Assembly (NCBI GenBank): GCA_030704615.1 | Contig: CM060731.1 | Span: forward strand, 1,116,001 to 1,180,000 | Length of the DNA: 64,000 nt | Source of the DNA: Takakia lepidozioides | Taxonomy: Eukaryota; Streptophyta; Takakiopsida; Takakiales; Takakiaceae | Direction: 5' to 3' | Shown here: positions 48,013 through 58,751 of the stretch, piece after piece | Position numbering within the stretch: position 1 is the first letter of the stretch | Layout: each line of letters begins with the position of its first letter | Position numbers and translations under genes: made by a program | The notes under the pieces: generated by a model | Databases searched by the model: none | The model's input: the letters and a program-made list of their open reading frames with translations, nothing else | What the model was told of the DNA's origin: nothing

Positions 48013-48079
48013 TGCTAATGTGGCGGGATGTGTAGTACATGACTAACTGTTTGCTCGGGGCTAAGCACCAAAGGGTACC

Positions 48080-50490
48080 ATGCATGCTTGCATTGTGGCG
48101 ATGATCTTGATGCACATAGCTCCCGCCATCTTCACAAGATGGTGTATCCCAACTACCGCAAATTTCTTCCTAAGAGCCATCGATGGAGAAGAAGAGAGAA
48201 ACACTTGTTTGATGGCAAAGAGGAAGTACGTCCCCCCCCCTATGACACCGTCCGGGCAGTTTTGGGAGGACCGATGGAAGGAGGCCCATGCGGGCACGGA
48301 CGGTGAAGTGGACGTGCCCGGCATGAAACGACTTTCAATCTTCTACGAGTTGCCATATTGGGCGGTACATATTCCACAAAACCACCGTCAATATCCCTAT
48401 GCATGCATGTGATATTGCACATTTGGTATGCATTGCATTGTCACTTTCACGTAAAAAAAATTGTGTAAGTCTTTGTGGGTAGGGATATATGTAGGACCTG
48501 AAGATTCGCCATCTTCTAGATCCCATGCATATTGAGAAGAATGTCTGAGCACTCGTCCCTTTTTTGGGTTCTTCATGGCACGCCGACAAAGAAGGGAGTG
48601 GCTGCAAAAGGAGATTCTCTCGGTGTTAGAAAGGAGCTTGAGGAGCAGGGTCGCATGCGCCATCTATGGGCCGAACAAAATGGTGTGGACCCAAAGGGTG
48701 TTGTACGGTGGAAGTATAGGCGCGCACCTTGGCAATGGACAAAGGAGGAATACAAGACACTGATAGCCACCATAAGTGCTGTCCGAACACCAACTGGTTA
48801 TGGGTCATCCCTCCGTACGAAGTTCAGCGAAGAAGATTGGGTCCATGGTTTGAAGTCTCATGACTACCACAATCTATTGCAAGACATCTTGCCCATTGCA
48901 GTACGTGGGACATTGACTCCCGAGGTTCGTGAGACAATCTATAGATTGGGAGGCTTGTTCTGGTGGATTTGCTCCAAAGAGTTGGAAGAAGCAGATTTTC
49001 CACGCATGAAGAAGGAGGCGGCGGAGGTAATGTGTATGTTGGAGATGCACCTTCCTCCCTTCTTTGACATCCAAGTGCACTTGGTAGTGCACTTAGTGGA
49101 AGAGGCTTCGATTGCCGGCCCCGTTCATTCTCGGTGGATGTACTTCCTTGAGCGTTATATGAAGACTTTGAAAGGATTTGTAAGACAAATGGCGCACCCA
49201 GAGGGTAGCATGGCGGAGGGGTTTACGTTGCAAGAAGCTATGTTCTATTGCACGGAGTACATGGCAAGGGTGGACGAGGAAGCCCCTCAGATGTGGAAGG
49301 AAGAGGAGGATGCACGAACCAAGGACATCATTTTGTCCAAAAAATCGAAGAGGGTAAAATTGCCGACCTTGGTGATTGAGCAAGCGCATGACTTCATACT
49401 GAAGAACACCCCATCCATACATGAGTGGGAGGCAAGATACAATAATCTTGTTCAGCAACGAGAGGAGAAGACGCTTGCATGGAGGCGGAACCATCCAAGG
49501 CCGGTTACTAGACGCCCACGACGAGGAGCGGGCCGCCGGAATGTTTCTTCACAAAATTTGCCCATGGAATTGCAGCCTTTAAGTTCATTCCAACAGTGGC
49601 TTCAGACTTCAGTTTATGACGCCGTTGCTCAAGGAGAGGTGGTTTCAGATTTGGTGCAAGACATTGCAAGGGGTCCCTCTCAGTTCGCGACCTCATACAC
49701 GACGGTTTGGGTTCACGGTCGTCATTTCCACATTCGTGCTCTTGACATGAAGCGCAAAACAACCTTTGATTCTGGCTTGTGTGCCACATATTGGCAAGAT
49801 GCCGTGTGGGGCAAGGGAGATACACGACCTGCTATGAGCAAACTTGAGTACATTGGAGAGCTTGAGAGCATACTCCAACTTCAGTATACAAGGTACTGGC
49901 CTCTTCTCTTCAAGGGAAGGTGGTTCCAGCCACATCTTGTGGGGCCCTCTGCAATACTAGTGCAAGATGATTGTGGTTTCATGCGCGTCAATGCAGATAG
50001 GCTCAATCCTACTCATCGTCCCTCCGATGAGTCTTTTTCACGGCCTTCAGACATGGAGCAAGTTCTCTTCTCCAATGACAAAACAAGAGGAGGGAATTGG
50101 AAGGTGGTTGTGCATGATCAGCCAAGAGGAAGACGTATCTATCATGGTCTTAGATCTCCATGGGGTGGGGCAATTGCGGTGGACGGAGAGACTGGTCATA
50201 ATGATGCTGATGATGGAGGTTGGGTAGAGGGGGTAGAAGAGGATGATGACGCCCCGGACAATGCATCCTGGACCCTATATGATGAAGCTCTAGAAGATAC
50301 GGATGTTGGAGAAGGAGACGAAGACACGGCCATTGACAACGAGGTGGAGGATGATTCAGAGGAGTCTTTTGAGGGCGGGCCATTTATGACGATGACTCCG
50401 ATGACCAAGAAGACTTACAGCTTGATGAGGATGAAGAAGCTCCGGATGATGATGTTCAAGTTGATTAGACACAAAATCAAAGCTACATAA
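48080..50490 (+). pseudogene. CACTA (En/Spm) transposase, TNP2-like
   Basis: It is a cut-and-paste transposase of the CACTA superfamily. The 5' part (48080-48550) reads HRWRRREKHLFDGKEEVRPP, then KRLSIFYELPYW and, in another frame, IRHLLDPMHIEKNV followed by a TGA. The 3' part is one long frame (48532-50490, 652 codons) with LPPFFDIQVHLVVHLVEEA, GPVHSRWMYFLERYMKTLKG and an acidic C-terminus. These match the TNP2, DUF4218 and DUF4216 regions of plant CACTA elements. The catalytic N-terminal half is missing or shifted, so it is defective. Confidence 0.88.
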
Positions 50491-50749
50491 CAATTCTCGC
50501 ACCAAACTGGACCCATCCCTTCGATTGATTGTACATGTATATGCATATTGTACTTTATTTCTATGATTGATCAAATATGGTTGTGGCTGGTAGTCTTTCA
50601 AGAAAGAAGGTAGAGGCAATGAATATGTTGGAGCAACACATACAGATGTGGTATCAAGAGAATTATCAAAATGAATGGCACAATCTACAAGAAGGTCCAC
50701 AACAACAAGCTAAACCATAAAGAAAAATAAACACCCTACCCCAGTACCA

Positions 50750-50752
<3 letters not shown>

Positions 50753-50783
<31 letters not shown>
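50753..50783. repeat. Poly-A tract
   Basis: About 31 A bases lie between the transposase 3' end and the GC-rich subterminal region. It could be a microsatellite or a relic of a retrotransposed insertion; nothing else marks an insertion here. Confidence 0.85.
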
Positions 50784-50786
<3 letters not shown>

Positions 50787-50814
50787 AAGAACCCCCAAAG
50801 GCCCTAAACCTAAA

Positions 50815-51440
50815 CCTATAAAGCCCTGTCATTGCTGCCTGCGACCCCCACGCATCGCCACCTGTGACGCGGTTTTTAGGATTTATGAGGCCAGGGGTCG
50901 CAAACAGCGATGGCCAATCGTCGCCAACTGCGACCTGTTTTTTTGAATGGATTTATGAGGCCTGGGGTCGCAAACGGCGACGGCCAGCTGTCGCAAACTG
51001 TGACCTATTTTTTTGATTTGCAAGAATAGGGCAGCCGGGCAATTTGCGACGCCCGGCCGTTGTAGGGGCCTTTTGCCCTTCATGCCACCATGCGGCGGCC
51101 TGGCGTCGCAAGAGAGGGCTGCGATGAAATAAAGGGCAAGAAAGGGTTTTTTTTTTCGGCGTGCGACGACCGGCCGTCTCTAGAAAGGGCTGCCTTCTGC
51201 CCTTCGCTGGGGGGCGATGCTCGGGCGTCGCACGGAAGGGCTGCCTTTTGCCCTTCATCCGCCTGTGCGACAGCCAGGCGTCGCCGCCTGGCCCTGGCGC
51301 CAAGTGGCGACCCGCGGGGTTTGGCTGCGACGGCCCGGCGTCGCAAACACTCTCGCGGGGTTGGCGTCGCACGCTCGGCGCCGCGCGGGGCGTGGGGGCG
51401 CGGCTGGCGTCGCAAACCCCCCCCCCCCCATTTGCTGTAG
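50815..51440. repeat. Right subterminal repeats and TIR of the CACTA element
   Basis: Short GCGACG/CGTCGC units recur on both strands about thirty times (GGGGTCGCAAACGGCGACGG, GGCGTCGCA and similar), becoming strongly GC-rich towards the end. The terminus reads TTTGCTGTAGTG at 51429-51440, the reverse of CACTACAGCAAA, a CACTA TIR. The left TIR is not found near 48 kb, so the element is truncated on that side. Confidence 0.82.
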
Positions 51441-53533
51441 TGAATTCTTCTACCAGACATCTAGGCTATCAAATGAGATTGACAGTCTCAGCCTACCACG
51501 ACCTGGCAGTGATCTTTAACCTCCATTCATGGAACATAAGAGGGTTGGGAGCAGACCCAACTTCTCTAAAAAGGCTGAAAATTAAAACTTGGTTGGCTCC
51601 CTTCTTTGCAAATCATTCCATCATATTTCTGCGGGAGCATAAACTAGATCAAGGGAAAATAGATAGCCTCTCTGATTATTTGTGGCCATTAGCCAACTCG
51701 TTATGGAAACCCACATCCACGAGAACAAAAGGAGGTACTGCAATACTTCTTTCATCATCCATTCAACCGTTCCTCACAACGCAAGACACCTGGCTCCCCG
51801 GAAGATTGCAATTTTGTGCCTTAACCCTACCCAACTCAATAGGTCCGATTGGGCTGGTGAATATCTATGCACCCAACAATTCTGCTGACAGAGCAGAATT
51901 CTGGAACACTCTCAACACCAAAATGAGGGAACAACCTTCAATAGATAGCTGGATAGTTTCTGGAGATTTTAATATGGTGGAGATGCAAGAGGATAGAAGA
52001 GGTGCGGGGTCATTTACCTCAAACCCAGAAGAAATGGACCAGTGGTTCAACTGCTTGCAAACACAACCTCACGCAAGCAGTGCCAATCTTTGGACAGTCA
52101 TCAAACATCACCTTTACCTGGTCCAATAACCGTTCTCTTGCAGATCTAAGTATGGCTCGTCTTGATAGGGCTTATCTTTCCCTTGACCTAGTTCAATATG
52201 CAAAGAGAGCCCTGCAATAACCAATACCCTTAAGCTTTGACCATGCTCCAATTACCCTCTCCATAACCTTACCGGATTCTTACAGAAGGGGTAGAGGCCT
52301 TTACAAAATAAATAACCTCCTCCTTAAGCTGCCAAGCTTCAAGCAGGGCCTGCTGAGGGTTTGGACTCAGGCGGGAAGTGATCTCCTAGACCCTACGCAT
52401 CTCTTCCTGGCCAAGTTGAAGGCTATCAACATTGAAAGTCAGAGGATGAGTCAGGAACTAGCAAGCATCAGAAAGAGAAAGGTCATGGCCTTAAATAAAT
52501 GCCTCAAAGTCTGTCAGTCAAGAATAGAATCTACTCGTTGTGATGAAGATACATACATATGTCCAAGCCAGAAACAACCTTGATATTCATCACAAAATCC
52601 AAGAGAGGAAGTGGAAACTACAGGCGGGTGTCAACTGGTCTACAAAAGGAGAAAAAATGAATAAATATATTTTCGACAAAACAAGATTGAGACGCGCCTC
52701 TCAAACAATATCTGAGCTGATTGACCAGCCATCAGGCACTTCAACTTCTACACCGAAGACCATGGCCAAGCTGGCTGGCAGGCACTTCCATAATCTTTTT
52801 CATAGCGACCTCGACTCCCTGCAACCAACAGAAGAACATACATTTTGTTTGATCCACACCCCTACCCTACTGTCCCACCAATTCGCTTCCCAGTTAGAAG
52901 AAGATTTCACAGATATAGAGCTGGGTGAGGCTTTATCCAAACTACAGAACAACAAATCTCCGGGCATAGATGGTATATCTGTGGAATTTTACAAAGCATT
53001 GTGGCCGGAAATCTCAAGGGATTTCACTGCAATGGCAAACCACTTGTTTCAACAGGGACACATGCCCCCCATTATGACACAAGGGGTTATTACCTTACTC
53101 TATAAAAAGGGTGATAGAACAAACATATCCAATTATCGGCCCATAACCCTCCTCAATGTCGCTTACAAGATAGTGGCGAAGGCATTGGCCCTCAGATTGC
53201 AGCCTCTCCTTCCAATTATAATTAGGCCAAATCAAACAGGGTTTATCAAGGGTAGATACATATTGGATAACCTTCTTCTGGCCCAGGAAATTCCAGACTT
53301 CGCTGCCAGAACTAACCAAGTTATTGCCCTCCTCCTTTTGGACTTTGAGAAGGCTTTCGATCGTGTTGAATGGTCATACCTGCTGGCAGCCCTGGCTAAA
53401 TTGGGTTTTCCCCAATCCTTTTGCAAATGGGTAAGGATACTACTCACCTCCGCATCTAGCAGAGTCTCAGTCAATGGTCACTTATCAGCTTCGTTCCCTC
53501 TGCAGCGCTCAGTGAGACAAGGGTATCCCCTCA
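51441..53533 (+). pseudogene. L1-type LINE ORF2: endonuclease and reverse transcriptase part
   Basis: The APE-type endonuclease starts near 51510 (FNLHSWNIRGLGADP) and continues with FLREHKLDQGK, GLVNIYAPN, SGDFNMVE and, after a frame change, SFDHAPI. RT begins near 52900 with NNKSPGIDGISVEFYK, YKKGDRTNISNYRPITLLN, GFIKGRYILDN, LLLDFEKAFDRVEW and SVRQGYPL, where the TRIM block cuts it before the FADD box. The 3' portion lies at 56861-58264. Frameshifts near 52130 and 52560 add to the damage. Confidence 0.9.
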
Positions 53534-53943
53534 TGCCCACCCATTCTGACCACCGCCCCAACCTTGGCTCTGATACCATGTTGGAAAACCATTGGCGTGT
53601 GGTCGGGCTAGGGATTGAACCTAGGACCTCCCCCATTCCGGTGGGGTGCTCTACCACACAGCTACCCGTCCCGTTCTGTTCTCAGAGTGCCGTGCAAGGG
53701 CTATAGCCTTGACACCTCCAACACTCCCCCTCAAGGCATAGCCCTTATGCTAATGCCCACCCATTCTGACCACTGCCCCAACCTTGGCTCTGATACCATG
53801 TTGGAAAACCACTGGCGTGTGGTCGGGCTAGGGGTTGAACCTAGGACCTCCCCCATTCCGGTGGGGTGCTCTACCACTCAGCTACCCGTCCTGTTCTGTT
53901 CTCGGAGTGCCGTGCAAGGGCTATAGCCTTGACACCTCCAACA
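53534..53943 (-). mobile_element. TRIM retroelement array with tRNA-like LTRs
   Basis: Two 145-bp direct repeats (53799-53943 and 53579-53723) start TGTTGG and end CAACA on the minus strand. Each is followed by TGGTATCAGAGCC, the initiator-Met-tRNA type primer-binding site. The 75-bp internal part ends in a GAGGGGGAG polypurine tract. A partial third internal part lies at 53534-53578, so the array is tandem. No coding capacity. It sits exactly between LINE sequence and the DNA-PKcs fragment, and I see no target duplication, so it marks a recombination join. Confidence 0.85.
53821..53891 (-). promoter_or_regulatory. tRNA-like Pol III promoter inside the TRIM LTR
   Basis: The minus strand has an A box TAGCTGAGTGG and a B box GGTTCAACCCC at tRNA spacing, with D, anticodon and T arms and six of seven acceptor pairs. 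The anticodon loop CCGGAAT lacks the T33 of a real tRNA, so it is tRNA-derived, not a functional tRNA gene. The same feature is at 53601-53671 in the other LTR. Confidence 0.75.
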
Positions 53944-54106
53944 TAGAATACCTCCTTTTCATTCCATAAGCCCTCTCCTACACTATGCCCACAAGTGTGT
54001 ATGTCATAGCCAACATTCAAAGCAAACTGTCCATCAGTACATTCCCAGTCTCTCTGAGTCCTCCCTCCCTTGCCTAACACCTGGGTTTTGTGGAGTTCAA
54101 CATCAC
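53944..54106 (-). other. Downstream flank of the kinase fragment
   Basis: The minus-strand frame GGRTQRDWECTDGQFALNVG continues to the TRIM border at 53943. I cannot assign it; it may be intron or an exon of the same source gene. Confidence 0.35.
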
Positions 54107-54840
54107 CTGCAGATTGTTTGCACTAATCTCATCCAATCCACCGATGTTCCCTCTGTTGGCTCTCTGAATGTTTTGTAGCCTCATTGCTTCCTGCTTCCAA
54201 TCAACCAATGGCTCCTTCACAAAAACCTCCATCACAGCAGAGATGATGTCACGGTTCCTGTGCAGAGCCCCCATGATGCAAACCATGTCGCTGCGTAGGA
54301 GACCGATGGCATCAAGAGGTCGCAGGAAGTTTGTCAGCTGAGTTGTCAGTCAAAATGGTACAAGCTCTGGAACAGGAAGAAGAATTACCGTGGTGCCAAA
54401 GCTGTATCCAAAATCAATGGGCACAAGTGACCCACTGCGCATATCAACTAGAGTGTTTGAGAGGTGTCGGTCTCCCACCCCTGCAATGTACCCACATATA
54501 TTCACCACAGACAGGCTTCGTGCAAACTGTGACCGCAAAGCCAGGTACGACTCAGCACTCGTTGTCTTCCAAATCCAGTTTGCAGAGCATCCCATGGTAG
54601 CTGGGCTCGGAGTGCACTCAACTTCTGCGAGACTTCATCATAGCCAACTCTTTTGTACATATTCCTGTAGGCTTCCACCTCCTTACATCCACCTCTCTTC
54701 TGAACCCAGTCCTGGTACTGCAATCTTGGTTCGAGGAGACATGTATCAGGAGTTGTATTCAGCGGCTTTAGGCCTTGCCGTATCAGGCCTGGAAGCCTCG
54801 TGGTCAATCCATCATCAATCATACCACAATCATACATTGA
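54107..54840 (-). pseudogene. PRKDC-like: DNA-PKcs kinase-domain fragment
   Basis: The minus strand encodes the C-lobe of a PI3K-related kinase: YQDWVQKRGG, ESYLALRSQFARS, then the catalytic loop GVGDRHLSNTLVD, the activation segment VPIDFGYSFG, PVPELVPF and EVFVKEPLVDWK. PVPEL-PF and VFVKEP-DWK are characteristic of DNA-PKcs rather than ATM, ATR or TOR. DNA-PKcs acts in non-homologous end joining. The piece is about 245 codons without introns and ends at a donor-like CAG-GTGATG. It has a frameshift near 54557 and a TGA at 54350-54352 where an Arg codon (CGA) is expected. Upstream it joins directly to the B gene at MID. It is a captured or broken fragment, not a working kinase. Confidence 0.85.
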
Positions 54841-55330
54841 CAAGGTCACTGTGGGCCTCATGTGCCCGTGCGATTCGTCTTCGCAACTCAGCCGAATGTC
54901 TCCATACACTGCAAGAGCGGAGTGAACTCCACGAATATAGTTTTCCCCGGTGCCGTCCTCCTTGGTCCACTGGCAGCAGTTCCAGCGCCAAAGTGAGGCC
55001 GTGCGTGATCTGTCCGGCATCCCATTCCACCTTGGTATATCGAGGTCAACAATTTTCAGGACCCTAGGACCGCATTGACCCTCACCCTCACCTCGCTCAA
55101 AGCGGTAATAGCCCTCCAGATACTCCATTGCGCGCAAAGACTCCCGCTTGATTCCAGAAGCGTCTGTGAAAACAGAGAGCCAGACAATGATGTCTCCTGA
55201 TTCTGGTTTGAACATAGCATAATCGTGGCCATGATAAGGGCAGTCAGCAGGATTTTGGCGGCACGGCATCCTTGAAAAAGAGTAGCGGAGTACGCTCAAT
55301 GACAGCAGCTCCCGGATGGAGGAGGCAGCA
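54838..55330 (-). pseudogene. Unknown protein B, copy 2, fused to the kinase fragment
   Basis: It is nearly identical to 21075-21562 in inverse orientation, from SLSVLRYSFSRMPC to LSMYDCGMID. At that point it switches to the DNA-PKcs fragment in an open frame, the same position where copy 1 switches to methyltransferase intron. B's normal C-terminus is absent. The shared breakpoint could reflect a fragile site or one ancestral event followed by copying. Confidence 0.65.
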
Positions 55331-55651
55331 GCGCGGTGGCTGGAAGAAATTCAAGCAAACGCTGCAATTCCTCACAAACACTCCAGGGCACATTTAAATT
55401 TCCCCCCTACAGGAACCTGCACGGATGAAGATTGGCTGCTCCATGAATGTAGCCGTTTCAGTTTCCTTCCCTGCCATGCAAACTATGGGCAGTAAGTGCC
55501 AGGTGGGCCTATAGCCATTCGAGACGACGAAGTCCATCCCCCTTCGATGTAAATGCGGCGCCGAATTTCCATCCGGGGGATGGACTTCGGTGGCAGATTT
55601 CAAACTATACCCCGTGGATGAGAAAGAGGTATCGGTTCATCCACCGCTGGC
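55331..55651. promoter_or_regulatory. Divergent spacer of A/B copy 2
   Basis: It is the mirror of 20722-21074 and keeps the AAATGCGGCGCCGAATTTCC palindrome (about 55551-55570) and the flanking GGGGATGGACTTC inverted repeat. Confidence 0.65.
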
Positions 55652-56388
55652 GTGATGAACACGTTACACGATGATTGGTGGGTACTTGTGACCCAGATGC
55701 TCCATTATTGGAGCCCGCACTGCTCTTCCGCTTCTCATCATTTCGAAAATCTAAGGGCTTCGTTGCTGTCCGCAAGGTCATTGTCATCGACATCAAAGAC
55801 GTCCTCAGGTCCTCCTTTGCAAGGATGCCGTGCTTCCAGAACCGGGACGAGTGCCCTTATGGAGGCATCGATTATGCAATGTATTCGGCCACATCAGGAG
55901 ACATCGTTATCTGGTACACAGATTACACAGAAGATACTGGTTCGAATGTGGAAACATTGTCCACTTTTGAGTATCTCTCAGGCCAGTACGCCTTCGAGCG
56001 GGGTGACGATCTTGGTCTGAGGAGTCCGTGGCTCCTGCGCATCCTTGATTCCGATTTTCCCAGCTACGACGGGCACCCATGCAGAAGAATGCGCACTGCT
56101 ATGCTGTTGCGGTGGAACAGCTGCCAGTGGACGTGGGTGGACTCCATCGGAGAGACTTATACTCCTGAAGGAGTGCGCTCATCTTCTCCATTGTATGGGG
56201 ACATTCGCATTGGTGTGGACCACGAAAACGTGAAGCTTTCCATATTCGATGGTGGTATGATTGAAGGGCAGGACATTGTGGTGAACAGCAACAGGGGCGG
56301 TACAACGGCTGCAATCCAGTTTACCTGGAGGAGCCCGATGACTCATGAGCTAGTTCTCAGAGCAGTCGAAGTCCCATTGACAACGTGA
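55652..56388 (+). CDS. Unknown protein A, copy 2
   Basis: The frame 55675-56388 gives about 237 residues with the same motifs as copy 1 (SSFARMPC, SGDIVIWYTD, NSCQWTWVDS, SIFDGGMIEG, ELVLRAVEVPLTT), differing by scattered substitutions and one extra codon (RWNS where copy 1 has RNCC). The open frame shows no internal stop, which suggests constraint or recent copying. As in copy 1, the start is unclear. The homologous block ends at about 56592 and a MULE-type TIR lies at 56832-56851, so the pair appears to be cargo next to an element end. No known domain recognised. Confidence 0.6.
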
Positions 56389-56591
56389 CTTGTATTCAGA
56401 AGGCACAGGGCTAAAGATTTGTTTGCACAATCAGCACAATAGACGTGCTTCAAATGCAATTCATGAGGATCAATAAAAACCCCATAGTGCCGTCTTTTTG
56501 TTCTATTCTGTATCCATCGTTCCCAAAATGCATCATTCCTCATTTCGTTTGGGATTGGGAGTGTGGGTGGATTTTGCAAGTGGCTGGTAGG

Positions 56592-56851
56592 CTGAAATGG
56601 GCCCCCATTGTACAGAGTAGTACCACCCTACCATTTGCGAAACATTGCCTTTCAATATGTAATTCTAAAAAACATTGCCGAACCTCCTTCATCAGGAGGT
56701 CCTTCTCCCCCTATGACCGTGACACCCTAAACCCTATTCCCGCGGACACTCATTTCCGGAAAATAGTCCTGCTCATGTTTTTTTCGACACTTACGACTCT
56801 GCTCATGGCTCATGCCGCTCATGGCTCATGGCTCATGAAATAGCAGCCCCC
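56592..56851. repeat. Right MULE TIR beyond A copy 2
   Basis: CTCATGAAATAGCAGCCCCC at 56832-56851 is the exact reverse complement of the element 2 left TIR. Just inside, GCTCATGGCTCATGCC units repeat. No matching left end was found near 53.9 kb, so the element is truncated on the left, where the TRIM and LINE lie. Confidence 0.82.
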
Positions 56852-56860
56852 CTCTCACTC

Positions 56861-58264
56861 CAGTCTGTGTCTGCTGTTGGACAGCCAGAGATAAGGGAAT
56901 GAATCCCCAACCTCCCCTCACTATTACCACTAGAGCGTGGCTAACAACCAACTCCTTTGTATGGATTATGGGCAGGCCGCTTGTAGAATTGGAAATTGAC
57001 CCCTCCAAATGGTTGTGGAAATTCAACAACTCCCCAGAACCCTTCTTTGCATATACAACCAAAAGGGGCTACAAGGCTCTGTCAGTCACCCAACCCATGC
57101 ACAAAAAATGGGAATCAAAATGGGGGTTATACATCTTCAGCGATGAGAACTGGAAAATTATTTGGGGCTCAGTGTGGATCAAAACCTGCCCATCAAAGAT
57201 AGCAGCTTTTCTATGGCAGGTTGTCAATAGAGTACTCAAAGATGGGGAATGTTTACAGTTCCAGGGAGCCCTCTTGTGTGCTTGTTGTTCCACTGCATCC
57301 ATCGAGCATTGTCTTCTTTCATGTCAAGCACCAGCCAAAATCTGGCCTTATGTTAAGTCATTCTATAGATGTTGGGACCCCAGACAGCTCACTGATACAG
57401 ACCTCCTTCTTAACTATGATCCAGTTTCCAAGAATAGGGCCCTAAATTGCCCAGTGTTTGAAACCCTTAGGGCCTCTACAATGTGGCACTTATGGAAACT
57501 GCGTTGTAAGAACACTTTCCAAGGCCACACAACAACAGTATCCTCTCTCCTTGCCACTGTTTTTTGGGATCTGCAAACTAAGGCTATGAAAGCCTGGGGC
57601 AAACTCTGTGCAGACATTGAACGTGACGCCATGAATGCAGCAGCGCTCCACAGGAAGTTTCAACACACATGGGGCAGACAGGGCCTCATATGCAGCAGCC
57701 ATGTGCAAGATCAATGCAGCTGGAACGAGCTCCCCCCTCAGGCCTGGCGAGATCTCCGTGCTCCACTCCACTCTTTCCCCGGAGTTTGAACGGGACATTA
57801 ACTGGAAGCATCAAAAGCCTTCATCGACTGCTTCTAAGCTGCACTATAGATAGATCACTCTCTCTCCTCCTCCATACTCAAAGGCCTTATTACTTTCTTC
57901 CAACATCCCTCTCCCCTGCGTCATCGTAGACAGTCTGCGATCGTATAACAGCCAGTACGGTATGCGTTGTTATGACTTCAGGTCTCGGGCAGAGAGCCCT
58001 ATTTTTTGGTCTCTTGGACTTGGACTTTCCTCCAATCGGAGGTGTTTGGCTCCTAGATCGCTGATCTCTGTGCAAGTGTCCATCAATAGAGGCACGATAT
58101 TTTGTTCTACAAACTTAATCTCCATCAGGAGATGATTGGCTCATAATACACTGAATACGGTGTGTGTGCCTTATGGCGACAACGGGGGTTTTAATTTTTT
58201 TTCCCCTTCAATAATTATTAATAAAGTAATCAGGGATTCAATCCAAAAATAAAATAAAATAAAT
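56861..58264 (+). pseudogene. L1-type LINE ORF2, C-terminal part and 3' UTR
   Basis: The frame to 57789 has PEPFFAYTTKRGYKALS, IWGSVWIKTCPSKIAAFLWQ and the finger ALLCACCSTASIEHCLLSC, typical of the zf-RVT region at the end of plant L1 ORF2 proteins. A 3' UTR runs to an AATAAAATAAAATAAAT tail at about 58264. About 1.5 kb of LINE between the RT part (53533) and here is missing, so the two pieces may be one deleted copy or two copies. Confidence 0.85.
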
Positions 58265-58570
58265 ATTGAAGTCGTATGTCTGTCGGTGTGTCACATCATC
58301 AATCGTGTTGTGTGTGCGTCTACCATTTGTTGCATTCGTTCCTCAAACTCATTTGTTCATTTGCGAACACATCAAGTCACATTCAAATGAACATTCTCGG
58401 AAATCAAACTCGTGTTAACAGAAGGTTGATTTCAGTTCTAGGAAATCAACCTCGTGTTAACACAAGGTTGATATCTGCGGACGCCCTAAACCCTTAACCC
58501 ATCTCACCTTCAGATGGTGAAATCCCATGGTTATAGGCCCCACGGTTATAGGCCCACCATCTTTGTGGTG
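58265..58570. other. Spacer between LINE tail and element 4
   Basis: No gene is visible. A short direct repeat, GGAAATCAA(A/C)CTCGTGTTAACA, occurs at about 58399 and 58441. Confidence 0.5.
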
Positions 58571-58718
58571 AAGGTTTACTATTTCATGAGCAGAAACCAC
58601 GAGCCATGAGCCATGAGCTACATGAGCCGTATGAGCGGTGAGCCGAAGTCTAAGACACGCGGATTTCATGAGCGGACTCCTCCAAATTTGGAAATGCGGC
58701 AGATTAAACAAGTATTAA

Positions 58719-58720
58719 AA

Positions 58721-58743
<23 letters not shown>
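58719..58743. repeat. (TA)n microsatellite
   Basis: About 25 bases of alternating TA are followed by a T-run, inside the left part of element 4. Confidence 0.9.

Positions 58744-58751
<8 letters not shown>

Noticed and set aside
53601-53891. Two tRNA genes
   Set aside because: The tRNA-like parts lack T33, have an acceptor mismatch, and lie inside LTR repeats with a primer-binding site. They are LTR promoters, not tRNA genes.
53534-53943. Cassandra-type TRIM with 5S rRNA
   Set aside because: I see no 5S-like A box and C box arrangement; the boxes fit a tRNA-derived promoter.
54107-54840. A functional host DNA-PKcs gene
   Set aside because: Only the C-lobe is present, with a stop and a frameshift, joined to gene B and truncated by a TRIM.
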